From Hybos culiciformis (Eukaryota; Arthropoda; Insecta; Diptera; Hybotidae): a stretch of DNA of 64,000 nt. The notes below the pieces were generated by a model. It did not search any database. It was not told where the DNA came from and saw nothing but the letters and a program-made list of their open reading frames with translations. This document shows, piece after piece, positions 13,401 to 24,670 of the stretch (positions within the stretch are counted from its first letter, which is position 1; every line of letters begins with the position of its first letter). The DNA lies in the NCBI GenBank assembly GCA_964007475.1, contig OZ023273.1:101908533-101972532 (forward strand), read 5' to 3'. A program made the position numbers and the translations under genes.

Positions 13401-15122
13401 AAAAACATTATATCTTAAGCAAATAAAGTCATTGTGCTTTTTCACACTTAAAAATTTATTATGATTATTGTCAGAATACAGAAGCTTTTTAGATTATTCC
13501 AAAGCTGATTTAATCGTAACTGCTCTCATAATTTCAATAAATTTATGATTTGCACATACCTCTTTATGTGAAACACACGCCTTTTTGTCAATTAATTTTA
13601 TATTACATGTCTAATAGCAAAATTTAATTTTAGTTTAATTTTGTTTGAAAATCGAAATATTTTTGAAAAGAATACGATTTTGCCTGTTCGTCAAAAAGAA
13701 CGTATTTTATCATGTTTTAATTTTAATAAACTTTTTCTTTCTTTATAATTTTGTACTTAATATAATTTCACACATCCAATTTTTCCTTTTTAATTCTATG
13801 ATTATAAAAAAAATTCTAGTCAGTATTATGACTATTGGAGACATATATTTTTCCGAAATTTTATTTTTACAATTTTTTAATTTTTTGCATCATTTACCTC
13901 AAAATGAGTTCAGTGCAATTGAATAAAGATCGCTAAATTCTGTTAAATAAAAATAAAACTTGTAATTGTAACATCTTAACCTAATTCATAATTCTTGTAG
14001 TTTAATGCTTAGAATATAAAAAGGTGTGTGTGTTTGGTTTCGTTGAAATAATTTAATTTCATTAACAACTTTTGAATTTTAAAATAATTCTACTGATTAC
14101 TTATTTTTTTTTTTATCTAATAGACTCTAATTCACGAAGGGGGCTTGGTGCCAAAAACTTTATATAAAATGAATAGTGAAGAGGAAGCTGAAATTAGTAT
14201 CAATGCGAATAGTAGTACAATGAAGCACGGTCATCAGAATTTATATCAAACGGTAGAATTGAAAACTGGATATATTCATGAGGTTTATATTCACAATAAT
14301 GATCCAAAGAGTGTGCTCACTTGGGATTTTGATATTTCACGGAGTGATGTTCACTTTACATTGTATCGTACAACAAAGGAAATTCCCGCAAAAACTGGTT
14401 AAATTAAAAAAATAAACTGAAGTTTTTTTTTTAATTTTTTTGTAATAAAAATTTGTCATTTTCTTTTAGATTCATTTACTTCATTTTTTGAAATATCTGG
14501 ATTTGATGAGGGGAAAAATTATTTCCGAGAAGAACCAACAATTGTATGTCGCCACAAGGAGAGCGTTCAGGTATTATTAGTTTTTAATTTATAAAATTTT
14601 ACAAGTAGGTACATATGTACAAAATATAATTAATCTGAATCTGTCTGAAGTTCATATTAAATACACGATCGTCCCAAAAGAATTTTTATTCAAAAAGTTT
14701 TCAAAATATTTCGTTTTTCAAAATATTTCGCATTTTCGCGTTCACATTTTCTATTTTATTGTTGACTGTCATTATGATGGAAGTTTTATCTCAATAATGT
14801 ACATAAATTGTGGGAGTTTTTGAAGCATTAATCTAAATTGTTATAATTACCACGTTTTAAATTTCCAATATTATTAGTTTATTTTATAATCATATTTTCT
14901 AACTCGTTTTCTAATTATATTTTTCATTTTCAGGGATCTCACATTATGGGTTCAAAAGATTGGTATATTTTACATTGGTTTAGCCCTTCGACGTCCACGG
15001 AAGGTCCAGCACAATTAAATTATTTCTACGAGGTTTTAAGTTCTGCCAACTATAAGGGCTCAATGACCAGTCTGCAGTCTGGATTTTCACTGACAAGTGC
15101 AGCTTCATGTCAATCACGATAA
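1429..15122 (+). CDS. retm: SEC14-like protein with PRELI, CRAL-TRIO and GOLD domains (real-time type)
   Basis: Seven coding exons join in frame: 1429-1491, 9508-10527, 10963-11221, 11646-11767, 14124-14397, 14470-14570 and 14934-15122 (stop TAA). They total 2028 bases, or 675 residues, close to fly retm and vertebrate SEC14L1. All introns begin GT and end AG (donors GTAAGA, GTAAAT, GTAAGT, GTAAAG, GTTAAA, GTATTA). The start MVQKYQSPVRIYKFPFELVM is the conserved N-terminus of the family and the beginning of the PRELI/MSF1 lipid-binding domain (about residues 1-180, including MPIVLD and RRCKLAVDAPYI). A CRAL-TRIO N-terminal helix region (about 240-305, ILRFLRARDFNVEKS) and the CRAL-TRIO lipid pocket follow (about 318-488, containing DGRPIYILRLGHMD, LVDLEGLSMRHLW and IPDFLGGP). 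A C-terminal GOLD domain comes next (about 500-640, LTWDFDISRSDVHFTLY). The family moves or senses phospholipids at Golgi or other internal membranes; that role is from family knowledge. Nothing looks broken. The 8-kb first intron is unusually transposon-laden. Confidence 0.95.
3497..3646 (+). pseudogene. Non-LTR retrotransposon reverse transcriptase, C-terminal fragment
   Basis: An open stretch ending in TAA at 3644-3646 reads SFSIRTSRKWNALPSKLFPA and then YDLRRFKKGVNDYILTV. The pattern 'RTsrkWNaLPsklFP ... l.rFKkgVndyi' is the typical end of ORF2 in jockey-like (non-LTR) retrotransposons of insects. Only about 50 codons survive and no upstream polymerase motifs are visible. It is therefore a 5'-truncated or otherwise dead copy in the sense orientation inside retm intron 1. 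Its GC content stands out from the intron. Confidence 0.7.
6984..7625. mobile_element. Foldback/MULE-like non-autonomous element with 9-bp target duplication
   Basis: The 9-mer AACAAATCG stands exactly at 6984-6992 and again at 7617-7625, bounding a 624-bp element (6993-7616). The two ends are inverted repeats: the left begins GGTGAGTGCCACTTGTACAA and the reverse complement of the right begins GGATGTATGTCAGTTGTACA, after which both continue identically through ATTACCAGTTGTACAATTTT. Inside are about 15 exact copies of the palindrome TTGTACAA plus single-mismatch variants, each flanked by CAGT/ACTGG or CACT/AGTGG in either orientation. A unique GC-rich centre sits at about 7160-7310. A 9-bp duplication is typical of Mutator-like and of Foldback elements; family assignment is inference. 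It has no transposase, and the frames within it are shadows of the repeats. Confidence 0.85.
11768..14123 (+). other. Fourth intron of retm
   Basis: This 2.36-kb intron runs from donor GTAAAG after codon 488 to acceptor TAATAG before TLIHEGGLVPK. It is mostly A/T with long homopolymers. One GC-richer island at 12619-12691 lies between a possible acceptor (CAAAAG) and donor (GTAATT) and reads SYRYLCNYLPDKNPLRDVGS... in the sense frame. Its length is not a multiple of three, so it cannot be a simple retm cassette exon. I see no other structure. Confidence 0.8.
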
Positions 15123-15131
15123 TATTAATTT

Positions 15132-15137
15132 AATAAA
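15132..15137 (+). terminator. Possible retm polyadenylation signal AATAAA
   Basis: The first AATAAA lies only 10 bases after the retm stop codon, which is close. A second occurs near 15,614 (GCAAATAAAAG). In such A/T-rich sequence the hexamer is common, so the true 3' end could be either. Confidence 0.3.
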
Positions 15138-17361
15138 TTAATTATAGCTGTAAGAATTAAATCAAATTTATTTTATTTATATACATTATTATGTAAGTTC
15201 AGAAGCTTTTTTATGGTTTTAAGCAAGATTTTATATTTATTTTATATAAGGTTATGTTTTGTTACCGCGGATGCAAGGCGTTTATTGTCTCAAATTGAAC
15301 AAACAATAATATCTTAATTACCTAATTCTTTAGTTTTTAATCGATAAATTTTATACAACATTATATAAAAAAAAAAATATTTTTTTTCGTCTACTTATCA
15401 TTTTTAAGAGTACATATATCAATTAATGTGAGTATATTTGAGTAAAAAGTGTGTGTTGTTTATTAAAAAAAATCTCTTAGAATTTAAGCTGAATGCAGGT
15501 TTGAACGCCTAACATCCCGGCTTATTACTCACTGGCTTGATTATTATAATTTTAGTTACTATGTGATTTTGTTAGTTTTCTTTTTTAATTAAGAATATTT
15601 TAAAATAGAAAATTTAATGCAAATAAAAGTTTTTAACTTAAATTTGAAGTTTATTATTTTAAATTTTATTTAAATTCAAGAAAATTGAAAACATATACAA
15701 CAATAAACGAATTTAACGGCAATTTATTGACAAATATGAGAAGCAATGTATGTACAATGTACCCATATAATTTTTAATAATAAATATTTGTAGGTATATG
15801 TTTCTTACAGATGGGAATGTACAACTTTTACCTAATAGCTTGTAACCAGACGCAAACAAAATATTCATTGCTGAACGATTTCAATAATTTTCCCATTTTT
15901 TTGAATACTATTCCAAATAATAAAATTGTGTTAATACTTCCAACAACTTGTTATTTTTTTTATTTTTATTATTTTCTTTACATTTTTGTGGTAATAATTT
16001 GCTTTTAATTGTAATTCTATAAAGTATTTTATTTCTATTTGTAGTATTTTATTTTTAGGTTTTTAAGATATATAGTTATATAATTTATTTTTAAAAATAA
16101 AAAATAATGAAAACATGAAACTTAATAAAAAATAAAATAAAATTATAAGATTATAAGTACAAGATATTAAAAGCAAATTACAAAGAAACGTATTACTAAA
16201 AAAAAAAAGTTTTAATTGTAATTTTTGTTTTTCTTTTCATAAATTTATTTTTATTTTTATGAGGTAGAGTAAAAAAAAATATATTTTAAAATAATTTAAT
16301 ACAAATGTTAAAAAAAAATTAATTAATTTACAGGAAATTCGACAATTAAAAAAATAAAACTTAATATAATTTTATGTACGAAATGTATAAAATTTTCATA
16401 CTTAAATATAAGAGGAATGTTTTCTTTTAAATTGTTCAATATATTTTTTTTTTATATTATTACAATTTTTATTGAGGTTCTAATCGAACATAATGCTAAA
16501 TATGTTTTTTTTTTTGGCACACGGGAATTTATTAAAATTTATTGTTAAAGGAAATTGAAATATTCGTTGTTAAATATCAAACTTTTAAAGTCAAAAATTC
16601 AACGCTTTAGTAAGCCTTTTTAGAAAATAAAAAATTGCCAAAAAATTGACTAAAAAGTTTATTTATTAAATATTTTAAACATTTTTCGATTTTGAGGTGT
16701 CAATTTCCTTAAATCAATGTTTACTACATGTTGAAAAAAATATATTTTTTTTATTTATCACCTTATTTAAAATTCACCCATAAAATGTAGAAGTGTGAAT
16801 ATTTCTAAATTAAATGTTTTAACTTATAATTTTTTTTTGGGTTATTGTTTCGTATTTTTTAACATCTAATGCGCAGCACTAGAATGTTTGGCATTAAATT
16901 CTGCCCTGAAACTAATAAATAGATAGGAACTCACGAGAGAATACTAAAAATTGGGTATGATTTCGAAAAATATATTTGATATGATGTTTGATAATTATTA
17001 TTATTAGCCTCTTTTTTTTATTTTATAAAAAGTCTACTTAAAGCATTCAACTTGACTCTAATGGAGGACTAATTAAAGGATTATATTTTGCAAATACATA
17101 TACTTGATTGAATCTTGAATCTTTTTCTATTAAAGAATTTAATTTTATTTGACATGCCAAGTTTTCCTTTTTTGCTTTTTAAATCTAAATACTGTAATAA
17201 TCGTAATAATATGTATTAAGTATAATATTCCATTCACTTTATGGGATTTGGAATTTTAAATAATGGAATTTTTTAAAAATTAAATTAAATAACTGACATT
17301 AATGTTTTAAATAAAAAAATAAACTATTATCACTAGAAAAATGGCTTAATTGATGGCTTAA
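15138..17361. other. Convergent intergenic region between retm and the Myb/SANT gene
   Basis: These roughly 2.2 kb should hold the 3' untranslated regions of both convergent genes. They are very A/T-rich. The frame at 15811-16008 has no codon bias or motif and is not called. I see no transposon or RNA gene here. Confidence 0.6.
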
Positions 17362-17367
17362 TTTATT
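17362..17367 (-). terminator. Possible polyadenylation signal of the Myb/SANT-like gene
   Basis: AATAAA on the minus strand (TTTATT on the plus strand) lies about 45 bases downstream of the stop codon at 17411-17413, a normal distance for a short insect 3' UTR. Confidence 0.4.
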
Positions 17368-17410
17368 CGAAAATTACCAATTTTAATATTTTCCTTTTTT
17401 TATCTTTCAT

Positions 17411-18768
17411 TTAACTCATCCTTCGATTAGCGATATCATGTAGTTTTTGTAAAGCTATAGTCTTATTTATTTCAACAATATCTCGATAATATTTAGCTGT
17501 TTGTAATTGAGTTTCCAGTAACTGCATTCTTAGAAGATGTTCTTTTGCTTGCATTTCCATAAAAAGTTTTAACTCTGGGGATGGATGACTGTTTGATGGA
17601 AATTGTGTAGACTCGTTTGATGATGTACGTCTTTGGCGTTTAGCAGGCGGTGGTTGTAGTGACTGTTGATGTTGTGTTTGATGTTGCGATTGATTAAAGT
17701 TATTTCGCAATGCATTGAATGCTTCTAAAGTAGCAGCTACATTTTCGATGTTAAATGGAGTGTCTGGAGTAAAACGTTGTTCTAATAATTTTAAACTTGT
17801 TCCATTGGGCAAATCTCCGCCAACTAAGTTTGAGTCATCATTTGGACTTGACATTCGATCCACTGAATTACGATGTGTACTATTGTGGCTTCCATTTACG
17901 GTATTTTCTGTAATACCATTGTTAGGTTCTTCATCTTCTGATTCATCGTTATCTTCTTCTTTAATACGAACATCGCTTTCATTTCGAACTCTTAAATGGA
18001 GAAAAGATTTAAAATTTAAAATTATATGTGTTGGTCTGATTTATTTACGAAATAATATTTAAAAGCACAAAGAAAGGGAAAATATAAAGAAAATTATTTC
18101 CTCTCTTGGGATCGTGAAACTTGTGAATCAAATCATCTTGTACCGAGGAATTAGTGAAATAAAGCTTGGTTTATTATATTTCTTTCATATTTTACCAAAA
18201 ATATAATGCATACCCGTTGTCATCATTCTCATCTTTGTTGAATTCATTTTCTTTAAACCCTTCAAATCCTTCTTCTAAGGCTAATGGTATTTTTGAATAG
18301 TCGATTCCATCTAAAGCTTCGCTTTTACATTGCTTTTTTGCTTCTTGCATAAATTCCCATATTTCGAAAGTGAATGGTGATGGTTTCTTTCGATCAGCTG
18401 ATTCTTGACCGTATCGCTGCACCCTATTATTATAATCTAAAATTTCGTTTCGGGTACAAGCTAGAATAAAATTATTATATGGTATTATTGACTGCGAGTA
18501 TAAAATTATCAAAATTACCTTTCATTCTTCTCCATTGTTCTTTAAGGCGATTACAAGTTCTGTCTGGACCAAATGCTTCTGAAAACTTTTGATGAATTAT
18601 TTTCCAAGCCCTGTTCTTCACTGCTGTTAAACCAGCATCAAGACGTTTATTTTCAATAATTCTCATATCTTTTCGACATAGATCCAATAAAAATTTCTTC
18701 TCTTGATGATTCCAATTCTGAGTACGTTCTCTTTTTTTATACATCGACGGACTTATATAATTTTGCAT
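17411..18768 (-). CDS. Myb/SANT-like DNA-binding protein (main exons)
   Basis: Three exons join in frame on the minus strand: 18519-18768, 18214-18460 and 17411-17990 (stop TAA). They give 358 residues if translation starts at the ATG at 18768, with GT-AG introns of 58 and 223 bases. Residues about 10-85 form a helix-rich tryptophan-bearing domain (KRERTQNWNHQEKKFLLDLC, KNRAWKIIHQKF, LKEQWRRMK), the trihelix/Myb-SANT pattern seen in insect regulators such as the apontic/FSBP group and zeste-like proteins. An acidic linker (KEEDNDESEDEEPNN), a glutamine-rich stretch, a basic PPPAKRQRRTSS nuclear-localisation-like motif and a C-terminal heptad-like helix (about 305-355, ELKLFMEMQAKEHLLRMQLL) for oligomerisation follow. 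It is probably a nuclear transcription regulator; targets are unknown. The base before the ATG is an acceptor (CAACAG), so coding very likely continues upstream into the exon at 21171-21276. Confidence 0.87.
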
Positions 18769-18927
18769 ATCTGTTGCTATAATTATAGTTATAAATAAAA
18801 CAAAAGTTTGATTAATTTTAATTTCTGTTAATAAATGGAAGGATTTAAAAAAAATATATATCTTTAAATAAATAATACCTATCAATTATTATTATACCTT
18901 TCACCTTTTCTAATATTATTTTAATAG

Positions 18928-19632
18928 GGTGTGTTTCTTCGACCGTATAACTTACCGCAACGTTAACTTATAAGGCGGTCACACTTCGGCTTTAAATGGC
19001 TTTGAAGCAAAGTTCACCTTCGTTGCGACTGTTTTCTGGCTTTTTCCATACAAAAAAAAGAAAAAATCTAATGGCTTTACAAAGAGCCACTAGAAAATCA
19101 GTGATGAAATAACATCAAATAAAAAAATAAACTAAAAATTGCATATTTTTAGATACTTGGCAGTTTTTTTGTAAAAAAAAAGAAACAACAAAAATTTCAA
19201 AATAAAAAGTGCAAGTGTGAATGCTTTTATCAAAGATGACGTAATTAGTGGCTCTTAAGTTATATTCTGACTGACTCGCTTATAAGTTACGATTTTCGTA
19301 AGTTACGATTTTCGTAAACTATATACAGAAATTATATGTTATCAGTTTGTACTAGAATAAGAAATTTTTTATATTTTTTTCATGGATATATTACGCACAA
19401 CAACTGTATTACACTGATGTAAAGGACAAATAAAAATATGTTGTTATATTATTGTTCTTTTTAATATAAAAAAATTGTGACACATGTAGACAAGTACTTA
19501 AATTGTACTTCACTTTCAAATGAAGTTTGATGAAACCATCACATCATTATTACGATTATGTAAAATTATTAGCTTCTTAGAGCATTTCGTAAGTTAAGAT
19601 TTTCGTAAGTTATACGGTCGAATAGACACACC
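18928..19632. mobile_element. MITE-like element with terminal inverted repeats (GGTGTGT... ends)
   Basis: The left end reads GGTGTGTTTCTTCGACCGTA and the reverse complement of the right end reads GGTGTGTCTATTCGACCGTA. Both continue with TAACTTAC and a further TTAACTTA, so about 45 bases of the ends pair with few mismatches. Interior copies of TAAGTTACGATTTTCG at about 19282-19315 repeat the right end. No transposase is present and no clear target duplication could be fixed. It lies in the intron just upstream of the main DNA-binding exon. Confidence 0.75.
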
Positions 19633-19740
19633 TTTTATGTATAATGCATGTATAGTATATATTATTTTGAAGTTTGGTCGCATATATTGAATTTTTTTTT
19701 CTTCATTACTAAAGTTTACGATTCCTAGGTAAATAAAATT

Positions 19741-19959
19741 GAAGTGTGTAAATAAAATTTTCTTAAATAAATAATTGACGCATTTAATATATCATTTACC
19801 GAGCTAAATTTACGATTGTAAATACAACTTACCGATCACATGCACATTAAAATACTTTAATCGGTATTTGTAAATTTAGCTCTGTAAATGGTATATTACA
19901 TGCGTCAATACACACACTTTTGTTTATTTATGCTTAAGTAAATTTTATTTAGACACTTC
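19741..19959. repeat. Palindromic hairpin element (MITE-like)
   Basis: The left arm GAAGTGTGTAAATAAAATTT pairs with the right arm, whose reverse complement is GAAGTGTCTAAATAAAATTT. The inner arms TGACGCAT...ATTTACCGAGCTAAATTTAC (19776 on) and their complement ending at 19907 also pair over about 45 bases. The whole ~219 bp can fold into a nearly continuous hairpin with a small loop near 19,835. Confidence 0.7.
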
Positions 19960-20056
19960 CGTATTAAGTAAATTTAATTTACTTACTTAATTTTGAACTT
20001 TTGTTTATTTTTTGCATTGCAACTACCTCTCACATGCACATTAAAGCAGTATATAA

Positions 20057-20186
20057 AACTTGTTAATAAAATTTGTTATACAGCTCGTTGTGTATTTACA
20101 CAAAAACACATGGACACTTGTCAATTATATATCACTCGACCTGAGGTATACACAACTCGTTGTAATAACAAATTTTCTTAACATGT
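20057..20186. repeat. Small inverted-repeat element
   Basis: Arms of about 38 bases (left CTTGTTAATAAAATTTGTTA, then ACAGCTCGTTGTGTAT; right GTATACACAACTCGTTGT..AACAAATTTTC) are reverse complements with a few mismatches and flank a ~45-bp loop. It lies between two other hairpins in the same intron. Confidence 0.6.
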
Positions 20187-20230
20187 GTTACAATCTACTA
20201 TTATAATAATTGATTTAGATTTAAAAAAGT

Positions 20231-20780
20231 ATTGATTACAAAGTAATTGTATTTAAAAATGTTATTTAGAAAAATATTGATTACAAAATACTTGTACTTA
20301 AAAAGTAATCAACACATTTCACAAAAAGGAATTATATTTGAAAAAGTTATGTTTTTAAACAGTTATCAATACTTTTTTCAAAAAATAAATAGATATTTAA
20401 ATATATTTTTGGGTATCCTGACATATTACCATTGGACTTAAGTCTTAACGCCATAATTGATTTATATATATTTCTAAATCGTACATCGTAATGTTTTTTA
20501 TATGTTATTCAATTTTGCTTTAGAGACTGTACCTCTGTTTTCTGTAAACACTTTAAAAGTTTAAAAGATTTAATTTAATTTTAATTGATTTATAATTTCT
20601 CTTTAAGAAAAGTATCAACACTTTTCTAAATACAATTCCTTTTAGAGAAAATATTGATTAGTTTTTAAATACAATTGCTTTGGAATTAATACTTTTCTAA
20701 ATACAATTCCTTCTTTAAAAAAGTATTGATTATTTTTTCAAATACAATTACTCTGTAATCATTACTGTACTCAATACCAA
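20231..20780. repeat. Inverted-repeat element with repeated TTGTATTT/AAATACAA subunits
   Basis: The left end carries GATTACAAAGTAATTGTATT and the reverse complement of the right end carries GATTACAGAGTAATTGTATT. Multiple internal units of the form AAAAGTATTGATTA and CTAAATACAATTCCTT occur in both orientations over roughly 550 bp. It is a non-coding, foldback-type repeat. Its exact ends are uncertain because of the A/T background. Confidence 0.6.
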
Positions 20781-21170
20781 AGTATTGGAGCTCTGTGCAT
20801 ATACCTAATTTATTATATATAGATAGGTACAATTACAATTTTTTCAATTGAAAAATGCAGAGATAATAAAGTAAGCATTCGATTCTAATTTCTTTGTACT
20901 ATGCACATACTAATATTGTTAAAAATGCTATGTAGTTGCTGTTACATTTATTTCTCTATACAAAATTGAAAAAAAAACTTAGTATCAAATTCGCCATCTC
21001 ACAATTTATTATCTCTGCTAATATTTATATTTATAGGCTTGAACCTAAATAATAACGATTCCTTTTTAATGTTTCTATATATATTTAACAATAAAAATAG
21101 AAGTTCCTAAAATAATAATGTTTGAACAATTTGCGGTAACTTAATTAAATTAGTTTAAAAAAAAACTTAC

Positions 21171-21276
21171 TATTATTATTTTTGGTTGTAAAATCTTCTG
21201 ACAAAGTACTATTCTGCCAGCTACTAGCTATTTTCATAAAAGCATCTAAATCAGCGGTATTGTATTGCTTGTTAAC
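21171..21276 (-). CDS. Probable upstream coding exon of the Myb/SANT-like gene
   Basis: On the minus strand an acceptor (TTTTTCATTTAAG) is followed by 106 bases reading VNKQYNTADLDAFMKIASSW, then QNSTLSEDFTTKNNN, up to a strong donor GTAAGT. The exon leaves one base (A) that, joined to AT before the ATG at 18768, makes an Asn codon and keeps the frame into MQNYISPSMYKKRERT. Its base composition is richer in G+C than the surroundings. The first coding exon lies further upstream and is not identified. A start inside this exon at the ATG near 21237 is possible. Serine/threonine- and acid-rich, it has no domain I recognise. Confidence 0.6.
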
Positions 21277-21507
21277 CTTAAATGAAAAATAAAATAATTG
21301 TAAGTATTATATTTTTATATATTTTTTTTATCATTATTCTTATGAGGGAAGTTCATCCAAAATTACGGTAGGATGTTTTTTTATTTGCTAAAAAAGAAAG
21401 CCTGTGATACTTAAATTGATTGTACCTATTAGGTATATAAAAATATTATCTATCAACTATCAATATAGTTATTAGAATTACAATTAAAAATTTTGTTTCA
21501 ATATTTT

Positions 21508-21544
21508 AATAACAGCGAACCAGTATAAATAACAGCGAACCAGT
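21508..21544. repeat. Two-copy tandem repeat, 20-bp period
   Basis: The 17-mer AATAACAGCGAACCAGT occurs at 21508-21524 and 21528-21544. It is a local duplication with no coding context. Confidence 0.7.
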
Positions 21545-24500
21545 CTAGTCAGTAACTTTTTGTCAAGACCAGGATAGGCAAACCTTTCTCACAAAGAAAA
21601 AGAAGTTATCTGAGGTTCTCGATTTTGATTCTTATCCTGCTATATATAAGTAAAAATAAAATAGAAAGTATATTAAAACTAAACAAAAATTAGACACAAT
21701 TTTTGTTTCACCTTCAAAATAGTTTTTTTGGATCGCATTGAACTTTATTTAGTCTGTATTTAAGTATGATTAAGATTATTGTTATTTACTATTGAAAGAA
21801 ATTTTTTCATCGTAAAGACAAATAGTAAAAAACAAAAATTGTACTAAAAGTTAAATTAGTTTTATATTTGAATTCATTTTGAATTTGTGTATTTAAGAAA
21901 TTTAATAAAAAATTATTTATATTTCTAAGAAATTATTGGATTTTGTAAGGCAAACATTTTTAAAATTACATACATATGTATTAATGATGGGCGCGATTTT
22001 AATATTAATTTTTTCTAGAACCTCTATTGTTGTGTAAATTCTAATTTGCTATAAAATGAAATAATTTTTCATGGGGGAGGGAATGTAAGATATTTAAACC
22101 ATGAAATAAAATTTCTTTTTTTTACATTTTAGGTTAATAACTCAATTATCCAGTGTATATTTAAATTTTTTTTTATTCTCTTCTTTTTTAATTTAACACT
22201 TTTTTTTTTAGTGCTATAAAAACATTTTAGTGTTATAAAAACAATAATAACAATAATACGATTTAAAATTATTATTTTGATTTTTCATCATTACCTATGT
22301 TTTTTTTTTTACTTTTCAAAATAAATGATCCGAATCGTTTAATCGAAATTTTTGTTTTTATATAAAATTAAAATTTTATTGTTCTGAATAATAATAATAA
22401 TAAAATATGTAAAGAAAAATGTGTATATATCGAGGCCGATAAAAATATAGTTTTATTTTAGAAAAATTAAATTAACCCAAGTAATTAATAATTTGTAGGT
22501 AATTCTCTAATTTTATGTATATATATATTTGTTGAAAACTTAAGAAGTTTTTTCCAAACTTGTCTATCAATTGGGTTCAAAATCATGAGATTTAAATTTT
22601 AAAGTTTTTAAAATCGTGTAATGCTGAATTGATCAACTTAACTCAAATTCAAATATGTTGTATTTAATTATATGTTGAACACATTTAGCAATTTAAGACT
22701 CACACTAAATGTGATCAATCATAATATGCTTATTTTTGGGGTAGATTGTGAAAAATTCACCTCTTTATTTTCGAATTGTAAAAAAACAAACTTCAAAATT
22801 TACTTCTTTAGAAGAAGTTAACTTGTCATGTATAGTTTTTTTTTTTCGAAAAGATATGTTATAGAACTAACCGGATATTTTGAATATTATATTGAAAAAT
22901 TAGAAGAATAATTAATGATAATAAAAGTAATAGAAATAATAATTTAGTTTGATTTTTAGAAAATGGACTCTTCCGTTAAAGATTTAAATTTGACTATGAT
23001 TGACATGACTATGACTATCACCACAAATTAAGTACAATAAGACTTATATGGAAACCAAAAGCAAAAAAATAAATAAATATATTCATTATACAAATTAATT
23101 GAGTAAGTATAAAATACACTAAGTAATGTCGAAAAGTGATTGTCAGTTGGCAGAGGTTAGGATTTTAGTCGGTAGTTCGATATTAGTCGGTAGTCCGACA
23201 TTATGTGCTTCAATTGCATTTCCCCCTTCCAAAAGAAAAAATTAAGTGTAAAATATCAATAAATCTCAGTTTTTTTTGAGGTGAGTAAATAAAAAATTGA
23301 ATTCTATGCCATTGTATGCAAAGTCAGCACGAAATTTTGTATAAATTAGTATTAATCTTATTATACTTAATTTATGCTATCACTTAGAAAATTCTTTGTT
23401 CGCCACTGAATTTCTTGTTAATCAACGCTTTAATATAAATTTAAATATTTAACTTGTATTAAAAATATTTTATTAAAAAAAGAAAATAGAAAAAATAAAT
23501 TATATTTAACTTATAATAATAATATATTAAAATGTTATTGAATTGAATTTTCCCCTTTTGTATTTTTTAATTACAATTTAAATGTGTTGTGTACAATATA
23601 CATATCTGCATAATCAACACCCACACAATCAAAAGACACTTTCTTAATTATGTTTTTGAAGAGAATTTATGCTTTTTTTTTTAACTTTAGTGTAAATTTT
23701 TAGACTTCATTGACGCCCCACCCTAAGAAAAAAACAAGAAAAAAAAACATAAAATAAAAGTTCAATTTTAAGTGCGATGATGACAAAGAAATTGATGCCT
23801 CGAAGGGGTTTACGTTATTTATTATTATTATTAATAAATATTAAAATTATTATAGGATAGGTAATATATATGTATGTATGTATATTTAATGTCAGTGAAC
23901 TTTTTATAATTGTTCCAATTGAGTCAAATCTTTATTATTTTTGACTTCTCTTTAACTAATGAAAAATAAAGTATTGTACTTTTATATTCAATGCCATTAA
24001 ACAAAAAAATAGCTTAAAAAATAAAATTTGTAAGTTTTCTTTAAATTATTCTTAAAATCTTAGATATAAATGGTACGATTTTGAATAATGTAGGTGTATT
24101 ATGTATTGTACAGGACATAAGAAGTCACAGTGATTAATCTCAATAAGCAATCTATCGAATAGTCTTTGGTTATAAGTTCAATAAGCTCTAAAAAGAAGTA
24201 AAAAATGTAAATTTTTTGCTATTTTATTAAAAACGTTATATTGAATACAAATTGACGGAAATACGTTTAACAACCTAATCCTTTAGTCGAGATGAAAGTA
24301 AACGATATTGCGCATATTTTGACATTCAAAGAAATGAAATCGATTCGACAGTTCATTAGTTGTAGACCTAAGCATTTTATTGCGGCGTTTTTTTGGGCTA
24401 AAAATTGTAAATAATCTGATAAATTATTAGATAATTATTTTTCTACTAAAAATTAAGAAATATTTTATAACAGAGAAAAATTTTCGAGTTTGTTTAATTT

Positions 24501-24670
24501 CTTTATTAACACAAAAAAAAACACATAAAACGCACCACTTAAGTGAAAAAAAAGAAGATAATGCTAAAAAACGTGAATTACCAACTGAAATATACTCTCG
24601 AAAAAAAGTTAAATGCCAATAATTTTTTTTTCTTTTCAAATGATTTTGTTTTAATCAATCAATTTTGAAA

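Larger units (their letters stand above)
18769..21170 (-). other. 2.4-kb intron of the Myb/SANT-like gene crowded with hairpin elements
   Basis: The interval runs between donor GTAAGT at 21170 and the acceptor just before 18770 and joins two exons in compatible phase (1 base plus 2 bases, making an AAT codon). It is largely made of four inverted-repeat elements listed separately. The frames at 19993-20181 and 20247-20441 lie inside these repeats and are not genes. Confidence 0.65.

Noticed and set aside
13645..13926. 93-codon frame in retm intron 4
   Set aside because: Phe/Ile/Lys-rich translation with intron-like composition, no motif.
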